From Symsagittifera roscoffensis (lineage: Eukaryota > Xenacoelomorpha > Acoela > Convolutidae), in the NCBI RefSeq assembly GCF_963678635.1, contig NC_087064.1, forward strand, positions 65,465,548-65,529,547: a DNA stretch of 64,000 bases, in the 5' to 3' direction. The notes below the pieces were generated by a model, which did not search any database, was not told the origin of the DNA, and saw only the letters and a list, made by a program, of their open reading frames with translations. Of this stretch, positions 33,245 through 45,978 are shown piece by piece. Positions within the stretch are counted from its first letter, which is position 1. Every line of letters starts with the position of its first letter. The translations under genes and the position numbers were made by a program.

Positions 33245-36078
33245 ATATATTAAGTTCCAGTTACAAACATTGATCCTATGGCGCAAAGTAAACGTCTAAG
33301 CTTTGGAGGTGAAAACTCACTGGTTCGAGCTCGGCTAGGAACTATAATTTTGCAAATTGATGTAATTACCGTTTTTGACATGTAAATGTTGCAAAAAAGG
33401 TTTATAAATTTAATTTTTGTCCGAATTGTTTTGTTTTATTTCTAGTTTGCGTCAATTAAACAATATCGGCGTCTGGTCTGCTCAAATCGATTTCCCGTGT
33501 TGACTTCGATACACAAGAAAGCGTATCACACAATTTCATGCAATTAAAAGGCTTGTCACAAAATTCCATACATGGAAGGGGTAAAAAACGCATATCATAA
33601 AATTTCCTGTATGAAAACATCATGATGAGCAATTTTTTTTAAGATGACTAGAACAATTTTCCGAAAAGTTCCAAAATTTTGGGTGAATTTTTAAAATAGC
33701 AAAATCACTTTACGCTGAAGCAAACATTCACCGAAAAAAAAATTGCATGCGATTTTGTGTATAACGTACTCCAGGCTGAAATTTTGTACAACTGAATTAA
33801 AAGTGACTATGAATTTTTGGGTGAATCGCAGTTAAACAATTTTCATGTTTTTTAATAATAAGATATTTTTTATTCAGTCAAAATATAGGCCACAATTTGA
33901 AACCACCAAATTTTTTGGAGTAAATTTTTTTTCTAGCCATATACAGAAAGTTATGGTTTCTAGTTACAATTCTGAGTGAAATTTGATTCATTAATATTCT
34001 TGGCAAATCTACAAGTGCAGTTCATTTAATTCATTAAAAATCTTGGAAAAACTACAAATGCAGGTGACTTGTGTGATTCTTACCTTTTAAGATACGGGTT
34101 TTCATGCGTAACAGAAAACGATGGTTATTGTGTTTTTGGACTAAACACATGAAACAAAACGAAAATCGATTTTTTGTTTCATAGAAACGTGCTTGTCAAA
34201 AATTTGCTGATATAGAAAAATCGTTATGATAAAAAATCGATGAAAAAAATGCTGGTCGTACTGTTTTCATACAATTATTTGTACATACGGAATTGTAAAA
34301 AGTTGCTTAGTTAACACTTTTCCAGATATGAAATTTGTATGGCAAGAATTTTGGCCAACCCGGCTCGTTTGAAGAGGCGATTTTGTTCGATGGGTGTTTG
34401 GTTTAGGATGAGGAGCTAAATACTTGAAACTCGAGTAAGCTATTTTTTCGTGAACTTATTTTCAACGCTATTTGACGCTAGCAAATATTTTCTTGACGTG
34501 TTTATAGATTTACTAAGATTTTAGTTAATCCAGTTTCACTTTTTTGTCAATTTTTTTTGACTTTGTAGCCAATTTTATCGTCTAACTTGCCATTCTATGC
34601 ATTCGGTTAGGTAGTTTGAAAAATGGTCATGTGGCTTTTTGTCATTTTAGTCAAAGAAAAGTATTATGTAAGCTCAATGAACTTTCTTGTAACGTTAGGA
34701 TTCTTGTTTAGAACATAGATATTTTTTGAAAATTCCAACGGGTTGAAATAACTATGTGCTGATTGAGTAGCTTTTGAATCAAATGGCTAGAGTTGCCACG
34801 AAATCTCATTTAACTCATTCTAGAGAAAAATTAAAATTATCCCAACGTGAGCATTTTTTTTGCATTGAATAATAACAACTGCCATTTCTTTTTGTTTTTA
34901 GAGATGAAAACAGCGTAAAACTTTGTTTTTCGATCCTTAGTTTTGAGAGGAAATTACAATTGTTTTTATATTATGCGATATTATGCAATTAATTCACGAA
35001 AGCTAAAAAAAAAATTGTTGAAATTTTCTGTACATTTTTCATATTTTGAGTATCCAACAGAAAAACAAATCACCTCAAAAACCTCTAAGTTTCAATAAAC
35101 ATATAATCTTGATTTTTTCCGTTAAAACCAACCCAGCCCGAGAAAACTCGACCGAGTTGCGATATATTTAAATTGGATCTTAATTTAGAACTGCAAGTCA
35201 TTTATTCAGCGTGCCTATTTGTAATTAAACAAATGATTTTAAAGCGAATCATAAAAAAAATCAGAAATCAGTTAGCTTGAATAAAAATTTAAGCCTGAGA
35301 AAAATTTTAGACGTTTCTGAAACAATACAAAAAGCAATCACATATATGTCTCAACTTTTTGAGTTTTTGAGGTCAGCTTCTTTTTTGAATTATTTTACCA
35401 GATGCAGTTGATTATTTTCACAAGTCTTTAGCTTGTGCAGATATGAATGAAGTTTCAAATAGTACAGAACTTTTGAAAAAGCTTAAGACTTTTGGGCAAA
35501 AAGTCATCTGCTCAAATTACTCGGCTCGTTTTTCTGCTAACTCTTAGCAGGAAATTGTCTGATGCTCAAAAACGTAACAAAAAGCTCAAAATGACTTGAA
35601 AAGCAAATTTTTCTTTCCAAGCGACAGCCAGGTATCATTCAATGCAAGCATATCTTTTGATCACATGTTTAATGAAGTCCTTTAACTTAACGGATTTTCG
35701 AAAAATACAACGTTTCTAAAGTTTTAAAGTTGTCCTTTTTGATGTTGTTTTCCTCTTCGTTTTTGATTTTGTCGCAGGATCCTTTTGAATCATTTCAATT
35801 TTTGCAATTTTCTCTGATAAACATTTCCGTTACTTTTTCAAAAACCGTAACTCAATGAGAACTATTCAATAGTAGTTAATTTTACATGGCATATTTTTGA
35901 GTTTCAAGTGGCGATAAGCCTCGCGCCTTGCTTCGCCTGCGTGTTGAAGCTGATCACGTTTATTCCCGAGAGAACAGTCTTACTTTTTTTCGCTTTTTGA
36001 GGCTATGTGTCTGTGCACGCGTGTCCGCATGTGTAGGGGGGGGGGTCGAAATTCATCTATAAATTAAAAAGGCCATAC

Positions 36079-36203
36079 CGGTCCAATATGTCTGATAGGC
36101 AGTATGGCGATGTTGACGGAGTTTCTTCTCAGTCCAGCCGTCCCCCCAGCACCACCACTCCTACTTGGACATCCCGGGGGGTTCCCCACAGTGCCCGCAC
36201 CAC
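36079..36203 (-). CDS. Host gene penultimate exon, cassette 2
   Basis: Same exon, splice sites and phases as 23354-23478. The frame is intact. Confidence 0.65.
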
Positions 36204-36797
36204 CTAACAGACAAAAAGAGCAAATAATTCAGTTTGATCGGAGGCTATTCTCATGCGCGAAAACTGTCGGATCGGAGGCTATTCTCATGGCGAAAACTCT
36301 CAAACCAATCCTGTCCGAAATGGGAACCGGCTTACTAGCATACGCAACTTATTCCCATATCGGACAGTTTGAAAAGAGCTGATTGGTTCAATAATTAAAT
36401 TTTCGCGCATTCGACCCTTATATCATCGTGGGTGTGGCCTCTTGCATGCGAGCCGCTTAACATGTGCAATAGTGAGTTTAAGCCAGAGGTAGCTTTCTCA
36501 TAGAGTAATTTCAGATAAGGTACGCCGTCTGTTCGTCACGCTGTCTTATTTTCGGCCGGATAGATTCGTGCAACTTCTTAGTCTAATAACAATCTTAATC
36601 TTACTCTTATATCTCCTAGTCTCAATAGATCTAGTGTTTACTGGTATTCGCGCGTTAGTCTTTGAGCTTGTCCCAAAGGCGAACAACTGTAGTCTATGAT
36701 TTATTCAAATTGTTCTGGTGCTGAAATTTCAAGTAGTTTCAGCACTTACAAATAATTGCCAGTGTTAGTAGTGGAATATGATTGGTTAGTTAGTAAT

Positions 36798-38645
36798 GGG
36801 GGTTAAGAAATTAGACGACAAGCAAATTAGACGGAGGTACTGAAAACGAAATTAGACGGTTTTGTAAAACTGCAATTGTGAGAAAATAGACGAAAGTGAG
36901 AGAGATTAAAATTGTTTGCAGACAAACTGCGTGAGAAAAGTAATATTGTTTGCAGACAGTTAAATTTCGGTAGCCAAAAATGCAAAATTTCAAAAAAGTT
37001 TCATCGAAATATCGAGGTGGACAAAATCTTAATACCGACGAAGGTTATAGATTTAAAAAAGATAGCAAAACCAAATTTGGTTGTCCTTATTGCTGTGTTA
37101 TCTCCAATTGCTTCGGAAGATTAATGACAAATTTAGAAATTACAAAAATTATTCGAAAATCAGGCAACCACAGTCACGAACCCGACCTTTTGTACAACGA
37201 CGAAGAAAATTTTCGCCAAAATATTCTGACCAAAATCTAAAATGATCCGACAAAATCGGTGAAAAATGATTTACGACGAGCAAGTTAAACTGAATCCGGA
37301 AATCGGAAATCCACCGGAGTTTCACAAAATTAGCAGCGGGATACTAAAAAACGAACTCGAATTTCGCCAAAACTTCCGATAATTTTACAGAATGGGAAAA
37401 TAGATGGTATGTGAAGTAAAACGAGCGATAATCAAGATTTTGTGTTACATCAAGATGTTGGATTAGTGCTTTTTTGTTCGCTAAAAAATCTGCAATTTTT
37501 GCAAAACCCAAAAAATTTTATAAATTGGATGAAACAAAATTGTTTCATCAAATTTATACAATATCCAGTGTAGTGCAAGATCAAAAAATCCGTCACTTTA
37601 GGCTCTGATGTCCGAAAAAACAGAGGAAGCTTACCAAAGTTTGTTGGAAAAAATTGACGAAAAATGTCAAGTTTTTTTGTCGAAAATTTTTGAACCAGGT
37701 TTTATTATATCCGATTACGAGACGGGTTTCATCGCCGCAGTGAAAAAATTGATGCCACAAGTCGATCAATTGGGCTGTAATTTTCATTATACTCAAGCAG
37801 TTTTCCGAAAAAATCAAATTTTTGGTCTTATTATTGCCTACAGGAATAATGGTCCATTTCAGCTAGGATTTTCTCAAAATTTTCAGCCTAGGATTTTTAT
37901 CAATCGACCAGGTGATTACAAATTTTGACAATTTAAATCAATCTGGTATATGCCGAAGACTGAAGATTTTCTTCCCAAAAATCGAAATTTTGTCAATTAT
38001 GTAAAAAAAACATGGATCCAAAAAACTGGAGTTTTTATGTGGAACGTTTATGATAGACCACAAAATCTCGGAACAACAAACGCCTGGTAATCATGGCATG
38101 CTTCCTGGAACAGAAAATTTGGAAGAAACCACCCATTTTTATGGGTAGTTGTGGAAAAATTGAAAAAACAGGAAAAAATCACAAAAAAATGTATACTCGA
38201 AACTTTCGAAAGGTGAACCTCCACCTCCACAGAAAAAAAAGTGGCGTTTGCTTAATGCTAAAATCCAGCGATTGAAAAACAATTGAGCGGAGAATATTAT
38301 CAGTTGGGACATTTATTGGAACAATCTAGGCGTTATTTGCCGAAATTTGTTTTTAAAAAAATGAACGTAAATTTTACATGTCAGTTATGCATAATAATTT
38401 ATTCAATTCAAAACTCTTCTGTAATTTTCGGATTTGACGTTTTATGTTCATTTAAGTTAATTGTTTTGATAGGTAATGTCATTTTATATTCTTTTTGTAT
38501 TCGTGAAACTTGACTTTTAAGAAAAAATTTTGTTGGCCCTTTCCTTTTCATAGCAGCGACGTCTAAAATGCCAGATCTCTGAAATAAAATACCGTCTAAC
38601 TGCCTTTTTGTACAATCCGTCTAATTTGCTTATCGTCTAGGCCCC
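36798..38645 (+). mobile_element. Degenerate MULE transposon, unit copy 2
   Basis: Tandem copy of 24073-25919, with GTTAGTAAT target duplications (36789-36797 and 38646-38654). A change after AGCTA near 37863 shifts the downstream frame relative to copies 1 and 3, shortening the transposase-core frame to 106 codons. Confidence 0.85.
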
Positions 38646-40299
38646 GTTAGTAATATTTTATCGAGATAGTTTTATAATATAATTGGTTTATAACTACAAG
38701 TCCAGAACTGGTTCCAATAGAGTTACAAGTGAGTTTGCTTGATTGCAAATGTGACAAAACAAACTCAATTCTAATTGCGCATGCTAATATACTAAGATCT
38801 CTACAATGAGAAAAGACCCTAACTCCCCCTGTAGTTTTTTTATCTAATGATTAATTGAAAAAAAACTGTTCTCTTATCAATCAAGATGTGCAGGAGTGCT
38901 TAAAGATCAGCTCTTTGCTGTAATCGGGGGGAATCCCTTATACCAGGAAGACTAAATGCCCTTGGTTTATGATAACCAATAAGAATTTTGTATTCAAAAA
39001 TCTGAAAGAATTAAGCTGGAAATGAGAGAAGCTGAGTTATGGATAATTTTTAGCTAATCAGAGTTGTCAAAAATTGTATCTTCTCGCTATTCGTTGAGCG
39101 TTTCAATAGAAAACCGAAAACAAATCGACAGACTGAAATAAAAACTTTCTCCCGGCGGACTGTTTGCTTTAGGCGAATCGGAGCGCTTTTAAATGAACCA
39201 TTCGTGCCTCAGATCTGCCAGCTCGCAACATTTATCAGCTAAACTTCTGCTCGGACAGTTTTTTCGCTCTTTACACATATACGCAACTTCTTCCAAACTT
39301 TTGAATTTTGATTGATTGATAAAGTACCGTGAATAAGAAGTTTTTCACGGGTGCGGCTTTGACAAAGATTTTCAAATTTCTTATAAATCAGCCGTTTAGA
39401 GTTTTTGAGTTCTTTCTGAAACCCCAAAATTACCACACTCGCCAGTTTTGTTGCTTTGCAGGCATTTTTTTTCGATGGAATTTTTGACCAAAAAAATGAG
39501 TTTATGAGCGCACTCCCCTGTCAAAGTTAGTCATTTTTGGTGATTTTTGTGATTCTTGGGTCATTGAGGGACTAACTGGTCTGCCTGAAAAGGTTATCGT
39601 AAACTGGTCCCAAAAGATGACCCTTCGGAAAACAAAACAGCCAAGACTTAGTACGACTTGCCAATTTTTTGGTTCAAATAATCGCTTGTTACGAATTGTC
39701 TCTTGTTACGAACTTTCGCTAGCTATGGATTGTCAGCTGTTACAAATTGTTGCTCAAACCACCCTATTACATGATTAGCGTAAAAAAGGTCTCTTTCAAT
39801 ATTTTTTCTACTTTTGTTTCATATATTGTTGAAAGCTCATAAAATGTGATTTATATGTTGATCTAGCTGCAATCAATTATTTCTTCACGCTTCTGCTAGC
39901 GCCTACCCGCGCCGAAAACAAGTTAAAAAATATTCAAAAACGTATTTTTTTTGCATTTTTGCTTAGAGTTGCTTTTCAATTTGCTTAACTTCGTCTAAAA
40001 AGTCAATAATGAGTAAAAAATGATATTGCTTGAAAAAGTCACAACAGTTGTTTCTCCTTAACAAATAGTTTGAAAAGCTTTTTGCGCTCTGTTTCAGCAA
40101 TACATGCTCTAAATATATTATTATATCTAATACTGGGCATGTTCCTGCCATCGTGTCATACATTTATTATAGTAGCCTTTAAGCTGACTAGATTTTATGA
40201 CCAGCCGTTCCATGTTAAAATTCGACCTTTTCCATTTGAGGAAAGCTAAGTAAACAAGACAAAATGCAATTGAATTTACATTTATAACTTTTAATTTAC

Positions 40300-40512
40300 C
40301 AGAGTTTGAGTTAGTAGAACTGGCAGGCGCGTGGCTAGTGTATTGCTGTTGTTGTTGTTGCTGCTGCTGTTGTTGTTGTTGTCTATTGTGAGTGCCTCCC
40401 CCATGAGTGGTGTCGGGGAGACTGAGTTGGAAAATGAGCCCCCCACTTGTCCCCACCATCAGTTGGTCTCCGTAAGTGGCACAATGAGTCACACAGATGT
40501 TCTCGTCTTCTT
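40300..40512 (-). CDS. Host gene polyQ exon, cassette 2
   Basis: 213-bp version of the 27575-27778 exon. Splice sites and phases are the same. It encodes Q13 and SHAP, as in cassette 3. The length difference of 9 bp keeps the frame. Confidence 0.7.
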
Positions 40513-40723
40513 CTGCAAATCACAAAAACCAGTTTCAACAAAAACTAGTGCCGCTAAAAAACCTTTGTCCTTATATTTCCTATTTTTATCGAGGCAAAAT
40601 AAAAAACACCGCAAATTTTTTTCTCTGGCGTTATCAAATTGTCTAGAATGGATTACTTTATTTACTTTTATTACCTTATATTTACTTTTTCAACTGCCGT
40701 ACACCCAGGCGCGGATCTAGGAT

Positions 40724-41605
40724 TTGCTTGAGGGCAAAGTTATTAATAAAAAGAAATTTCGATATATCCCCACCACAAAAATCGAATATACTGGCACCAA
40801 CAATTTAGCGATACTAGACCTAAAGCGGATGACAACAAATGGTACCGAAAGGGGACCCTTTGGGTGGTCAGAAATTCAAATCCTTGAGGAGAATAAACTC
40901 TCCCCATCTACCATTGAAACGGTTGGTGGAATTGTTAAACACTTAGAGAAATTTTTGTTTGGATGCATTCCTTGGCGAGTTTTTCCTCAAAAAAAAATAT
41001 CACGATCATCGTCGTTACAAAAACATTCTCTTTAAAAACAGTTCTTGAATCCCCTAAATGTGCCATTGCGTATACTTTTGACAGTGGCGATGCATTTTGG
41101 ATCCTTTTTTTTCCAGGTTTTGTGGCCAGTTAATGAGGGTACTAAAATAGAGTTCCTAAGTGAGTTTTTTGGCTTCATAATTCTTGGTAAAAAAGTAGTC
41201 AAAAAATATGTTGATTCCTTTTTTTCCAAATTTTGGTTTAGACAGGGGGCATTTGGAACAAAACTGTCAAATTATAAGCCGAAGAGAAAAATTTTCAAAA
41301 TACTATTTTTTTTATGTATTGTTTACTGTGATTACATGCCGGTATTTTTTTCAACTGACGAAAAATCACAAAAAAGGGACTACATAGTGTACCAAGACGT
41401 GAAAAGAGCGTTGAATTCAGGTTTTTTTCTTCTCAGGATTGTTAAAGTAAAAATAAATACCACAAATAATGGTTACTTTGAGGCAATTGACATACATTCA
41501 ATAAAATTCCTTTCAAACAGTAATTCAATTGACAAAAGTTTTTTGTTTTGTGTTGTTTTAATTTGTGAAGAAGGAACGGTTTTCTTGATATTTGTCGAGT
41601 TGTAA
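40724..41605 (+). pseudogene. Broken unrecognised plus-strand ORF, unit copy 2
   Basis: Same two-frame relic as 27990-28871, including the shift at the A9 run. The second frame (41045-41605) is intact for 186 codons. Confidence 0.4.
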
Positions 41606-42343
41606 CTAACTAATTGGGGCATGATGTTACATGGTTGATACTGCAGTCGTAGTTGTTACTCGCAATATTATGAAAAAATAAGAGGTCATGCGTCTTGTGA
41701 TTGAACAAGAGCGGCACTAATTTGATTTTTTTGAAGTCTACGTTTCTACGAGGTTGTTGAACAACTGAGGATTCATCTACTCGCTGTGTTTTGTACGTCT
41801 TCAATTGCCGTATCTAGTACTTCAGGGTGCAGTACCTCCAAGGCGAAGAGTGCGAGATGAGCAGGTGGCTCGAATGGATCTTGAGTCTTGAGAGGGAAAG
41901 GGGGGCTTGAGCGTGGATCCGGGTGAAACTTGGATTCACGAAAAAGAAGTTTTAACAAAGCAAATATTGTTATTAATATACTATATTTATTATATAAATC
42001 AAAATGCTGCATGACAATTTCCTGGTTGAATAGGACAAAAGAAATTTTAAATGATTGGCTTGGAAAGCAAGAATTCAAGGGTGCAGGTGTGTGCAGATTT
42101 TGATTGCTGTTTAGCGATAGTGTGAAAATTTTACATGGCTGTGAATTTTGGGGTGTAGATAAGCTTAAGTCTGCTGCAAACTTCTGTAAATGACCACTGG
42201 CACTGTATCTTGAGTAACACTCGGTTTTCTGGGATTCACTGGCAGAAGACAGCACGCGATGAGGACATCGATCTCGAGTCCGGGGAGTATGTGCCAGTCG
42301 GTCATATTCGGAAGTTTGACCTTGAGAGAAGAAAAAAACACTT

Positions 42344-43548
42344 GATTCGTGAATTTCATTTCCAGTTCCAACAGTTTGGTTTTTTTAGAGTCAAAAGTTT
42401 AAAGTTCAATCGCTCAAAAAATTCTCCCAGAACTGGTAGAAGTGAAATTGGTCTATAGTCTGATGGGTCATCGATTTAGGTCAATGATGGGTCATCAGAT
42501 CTTTTTTCGTCGCGCAAAGTCAATCCGTACCCATTTGAGTCACTATGGTCGCATACTCGTTTGGTGTTGCAGGGGTCGCGAAAAAACGCCCGACTTCTGA
42601 TCGGGAGCCTAGTAAGAAAAATCGACAATAAATTTAATAGAGGGACAAACTCTGCTGATATATCAAAATAGGACCAAATCTGCCAATGGATTCATAAGAC
42701 AAAATCTGTCGTCAAGAGGAAACCTGTTTGCACCAAAAACTAGCACGAAAAAACCAGATGCAAAAGTTTAGCTTAACAAAAACAGCTTCCATAAACCTTA
42801 AAAACCATCAGAAATCTCCTAGTTTATGCGATTGTTCAGAAAAAACAAGCATATATGTAACAGAAAATAAATTGAAGATTTGAATTTAATCTGATATACA
42901 TTTTGATTGAAATAAATTAGCTCAAAAATTGATATCGAAGGTTGATTGCAGTGAATTAAAATCTACAATTGCACTGAAATTGGAACATTTAAACAAAAAA
43001 CGTAAGACAGGATACGAATAAGGGGTTCAACAACACACTAAATTCTCTTTTTAGTGTTTTCCGTATCAAATTGGTAATTTTCATCAATAATTAATTATCA
43101 TCAATTTCTTGAAAATTGTGCCAGTCGGTCATAATCGGAAGTTTGACCTTGAGAGAAGAAAAAAACACTTGATTTTGGAGTGAAATTTAGTTTTTCAAAA
43201 TTTCGAATGGAACCTGTCATGCACGATTTTCTCGCGATAACTGAAAATCAGAAAAAGAGAAGTCAGAACAATCGAGTAACAATCGCGGGAAAGTTGCTAA
43301 ATAAAACGGTGGGAAATTGCTATTCGCAATTTCTGTCACAATAGAACAAGAGTAGAGCTGTCCCATCTAAAACAGAGACGAGAGCATTCCCACGAACTGG
43401 ATTGTTGTGATTGGAGTACTATTATTAACTGGACCAGAGTGAACCTTCGGTGGAAAGGTGGACAGCTAGAGTGTCCCAATGGTTCACGAGAACTTACAGT
43501 CTAGAGAAAAAACTTGTTCTTATTATTAAAACTGACTAACATTAAACT
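42344..43548. repeat. 1,205-bp direct repeat, unit copy 3
   Basis: Same block as 16873-18077, carried along in the tandem unit. Confidence 0.85.
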
Positions 43549-44070
43549 CATTTTAGTTACTTTATTAATTCTTGAGTTGCTTACCGACTTATTTACTTCC
43601 TGGTTCTTGAGCGTGCTACAATGTGAGTACTTAATTTAAATTCCTAGAGTGTGTTTTATAATTGTTATGTTGAGGTAAGGCGAGTTTTAGGTTGATCCAT
43701 CTGAAATGGATCAAAGTTCCACTGTCTAATAAAAAGTAACTTAACGGATTGTTCCAACCCGGTTTTTAACGGCGTTCATGTATTTTGGGTATCTAGAGAC
43801 CTAAGTATGGGGACGTTTCTAATTCTAGAGTGGGGGGATATTTTAGTAGTAGCCTTTAAGCTGTAACGGGTCGTAGTCTCATGTCACAAACGAACCGAAC
43901 TGGCTCCGACCGTTCTTGAGGTAGAAAAACACAAGAGATGGTGTCCCTGACCCTTGAGCCAGTGGTTATAGGGCCTATTTTTCTTAAGCCTCATGTGTGA
44001 CTGCAGTAGACGAATGTTACAAATATTGTTTGAGTAGATTTTAAGGATTCAGTTTTCTTGGGATTCGTTT

Positions 44071-44427
44071 TCACTGGAATAGAAGTACATTATATATTGT
44101 GTCAGAACCACTCTCAGATGAAGCATTGTAAGCACTATTGGATGACGAAGACTGCATCGTGTCGTCTATGCCTCGACCAATCAGAAGCAAGTACGACTTA
44201 TTCAACGTCATTGTAGAAGTAAAAGTTCTTGCCACACTCTGCATTCGGTTTTTGTTACGTAATGAGGAACTGTTCGCTAGACCTCGGCCTAGAGGCGTAG
44301 CCGAGTTGCTTCCGACAGCGGCGCCATTGTTTCCCGAATTTCGCAGAGGTCGTCGGGGAAATCCGAAGTCAAAGTCACTTTTTCTCTTCACTTGGGATTG
44401 ATACGTGAAAGGGTGTATGAACTTCAC
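44071..44427 (-). CDS. Host gene last exon, cassette 3 (proximal)
   Basis: Same exon and identical protein as 18600-18956. Because copy 3 adjoins the upstream exons, this is the default terminal exon of the gene. Candidate poly(A) signal at 43561-43566. Confidence 0.65.
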   Translation of the reverse strand: MKFIHPFTYQSQVKRKSDFDFGFPRRPLRNSGNNGAAVGSNSATPLGRGLANSSSLRNKNRMQSVARTFTSTMTLNKSYLLLIGRGIDDTMQSSSSNSAYNASSESGSDTIYNVLLFQ

Positions 44428-44683
44428 CTGAAATGATTGAGGGTTCAATTTACATTGGCAAAATGACGAGCTGGATGTGATATTAAAAAAACAAGTAAAT
44501 GTGATTCTCAAAGACATGATAGGACAATACAATCTCCATGATATAACTCAAAATTTATGAACCGTAGGACAGAATAAATACCTGTTAATTGTCAATTGCA
44601 TCGCTGAAATAACATCTTCGCGAATTTTAATCTGGAAGCTAAGACCTTCAGAAAGATCGAAGGTGAATTCCCATAGGTTCCAA

Positions 44684-45048
44684 TATTCATAGGTTCCAAA
44701 ATAAAAAATCAGTCGCATAAGTTCCAAAATTTATCTTCTTGAATTCTGATTGGTTGAAATTTGAGCCAACGAATTTATGGATTAATTGTTTACTGTTCAA
44801 CCAGCATAAACTCAAGCTGCAGAACAGTGACTGCCGCAGCCGCGCCAACGTGTTGCGAGCTTGCCACCAAAGGGTAGGATTCTATACGAAATTTAGAGCC
44901 GGTTATTGCCGCGAAGCCCACCGGCAACCTTAAGCCGAGACTCGGCTAATTTAGTCTTTTGACCGATTGAAAAGATTTGGAACTTATGCGACTGCTTTTT
45001 TATTTTGGAACCTTTGGGACTGATTTTTTATTTTGGAACCTATGAATA
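44684..45048. mobile_element. Foldback MITE at a TA target, unit copy 3
   Basis: Tandem copy of 19213-19577. Confidence 0.7.
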
Positions 45049-45722
45049 CGCACCAGATCGAAAAACACCAACAACTTTGCCGCTTGATTCAGCTATTTCG
45101 GTGGCGTACCTCACGCTTGAAGGACCGAATGCTTGAAATCAATTTTAGCTTCCTTTGAGCCAATCAGAATTGAGTATTCAAAATATCAAAGTAAATCGCA
45201 AAAATCACAAAGTAAGAAAATAAATCCAGGCAGTTAAGGTTAATACTGACCGATTAGATAATAAGCAGATGAGTTTTCAAATATTACCGGATCGAAGGTG
45301 GATTGGAACAAATTTAATATTTCAAAGATACCGATTTATGAAAAATGGAAAAACAAACAAAAAATAAAATTTATTAGATCTGCACGAATTGTACAGCTTA
45401 AAACATTTTCTGTTTTTTTTTACTTCGATTTTGTGGGAAAGGCATTTAGCCAATAAGTACGCTTAGAAATTTTGATTTGTTGAAATTTTTCAAGCATTCG
45501 GTCCTTCAAGCATGAGAACCCTCTCCGCTATTTCGAACTTACAGAAAACTTAAGATATTGATTGGTTGGTCGGTCAACATATGATCAAAAGGCCGTTATT
45601 CATCCAACATTTTCGTTATAATTTTGTGATTAGCAAGAGTATTAAAACTATTACTAGAATTTTCTCATTAGGAAACTTCGTTCGCAGAACTCTTCTCGGC
45701 TTAACTTTCTAGCATATATTAA

Positions 45723-45978
45723 GGGGCTAGGTCTTTTACCAGACCTACTTTTTACCAGACCGACCTTTTACCAGAACAAAATGCATTAATTCAATTGAAA
45801 TAAATTAAATTAGTGGAAAATTTGAAACGGAAGCGGTTACATCAAACAAAACTTCGCTGAGAAACCGTGAAAACATTGTCTTTAACCGGACTAAACGGCG
45901 TCATTACATCTGTCAATCAAATTTGTTTATCGAGTCTGGTAAAAGGTCTATGTTGGTCTTGGTAAAAGGTCGGTCCCC
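45723..45978. mobile_element. MULE-type MITE with 9-bp target duplication, unit copy 3
   Basis: Tandem copy of 20252-20507, flanked by the same ATATATTAA. Confidence 0.8.

Larger units (their letters stand above)
29071..41804. repeat. Tandem unit, copy 2 (12,734 bp), hybrid
   Basis: This is the middle copy, with the same boundaries as copy 1 and directly abutting both neighbours. Left of about 40,696 it shares copy 3's bases at sites that separate copies 1 and 3 (for example ACTTAATTT at 30897, CATGTCACA near 31150, TTTTAAAGCG near 35240, GTTCGTCACG near 36535, Q13). Right of about 40,990 it is the same as copy 1 as far as I can see, including absence of the 949-bp insertion. Private changes include AGCTAGGATTTT near 37863 and the rewritten hairpin near 34975. 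Confidence 0.95.
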
